A stretch of DNA of 64,000 nucleotides, taken from Phycisphaerales bacterium. GTDB taxonomy: Bacteria; Planctomycetota; Phycisphaerae; Phycisphaerales; UBA1924. This document shows positions 63,874-64,000 of the stretch, piece by piece (within the stretch, counting starts at the first letter, position 1; each line of letters begins with the position of its first letter). The stretch is from assembly GCA_029260495.1 (NCBI GenBank), contig JAJDDD010000016.1:62001-126000 (forward strand), read 5' to 3'. Made by a program: the position numbers and the translations under genes. Under the pieces are notes generated by a model, which did not search any database, was not told where the DNA came from, and worked only from the letters and a program-made list of their open reading frames with translations.

Positions 63874-64000
63874 ATGGTTTTTTTTCGGCTCTTTGATGTG
63901 ATGCGAGATTTTTTCGGACGTGGTCTGCTCATTGCGACTATTAGTGCGTGTATTGTAGTTGGGCTGGCGCCGAGCGCCGGGGCGTCGAAGCCGCCGGATG
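63874..64000 (+). CDS. start of an exported protein, truncated by window end
   Basis: Open from an ATG at 63874 (or the in-frame ATG at 63901) to the window end. The visible 42 residues look like a signal peptide: FFGRGLLIATISACIVVGLA, then SAGA before a polar KPPD. No ribosome site is obvious for either start. The identity of the mature protein cannot be read from this window. Confidence 0.5.
   Translation, partial: MVFFRLFDVMRDFFGRGLLIATISACIVVGLAPSAGASKPPD

Overview
The window looks like a chromosomal segment of a planctomycete, most likely class Phycisphaerae. The evidence is: secreted proteins ending in short dockerin-like Ca-binding tags flanked by cysteines (genes ending at 40972 and 44717, and the minus-strand gene ending at 49510); two proteins with PEP-CTERM-like tails (proline-glycine, hydrophobic stretch, arginine run); a pseudopilin with the H-X9-DG motif; a type III glutamine synthetase; and G+C of roughly 60 percent by eye. 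I see no rRNA, tRNA, CRISPR array, phage or insertion sequence. Most of the window is housekeeping, with accessory secreted and membrane proteins between 37 and 58 kb.

Layout. 1-3.2 kb: 2-oxoglutarate dehydrogenase E1 (cut by the window edge) and E2. 3.2-9.6 kb: phosphotyrosine phosphatase, a UvrD-type helicase fused to a RecB-like nuclease, an MBL hydrolase, an FkbM methyltransferase and phenylalanine hydroxylase. 9.7-17.5 kb: a minus-strand envelope run reading accD, lnt, HEAT lipoprotein, MreC-like coiled-coil protein, small membrane protein, mreB, mreC, mreD. 17.7-28 kb: M42 peptidase, YgfZ-like protein, asnS, a PEP-CTERM protein, glnN, trpA, a MazG-like protein and a divergent pair of LPP20-like lipoproteins. 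28-37.5 kb: icd, a TonB-like protein, a thioredoxin/TPR protein, ExbD, trpE, HU, bioF, a TerB-like protein and class II aldolase. 37.8-53.7 kb: secreted proteins (LolA-like, metalloprotease, FG-GAP propeller, pseudopilin, nuclease-fold protein), moaA, cardiolipin synthase and several zinc-ribbon or PH-domain membrane proteins. 53.7-64 kb: serA, a nucleoside transporter opposite a uridine-kinase-like gene, a PEP-CTERM protein, hflX, an Nfu-type domain gene overlapping mutY, rpsA with a clear terminator, and the first codons of an exported protein.

How the genes fit together. sucA, sucB and icd feed the TCA cycle. trpA, trpE, serA, bioF and glnN supply amino acids, biotin and nitrogen assimilation. 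accD, lnt and mreBCD support envelope growth. The nucleoside transporter and kinase suggest salvage. Secreted proteins carry two different C-terminal sorting tags, whose receptors are not in the window.

The most interesting large-scale signal is strand composition. The plus strand is C-rich from about 2 to 21 kb and G-rich from about 27 kb onward, largely regardless of gene direction. A negative-to-positive switch is what a replication origin leaves. The FG-GAP gene at 43-44.7 kb breaks this pattern. Other candidates for a second look are the MreC-like protein beside mreBCD and the stand-alone Nfu domain translationally coupled to MutY.
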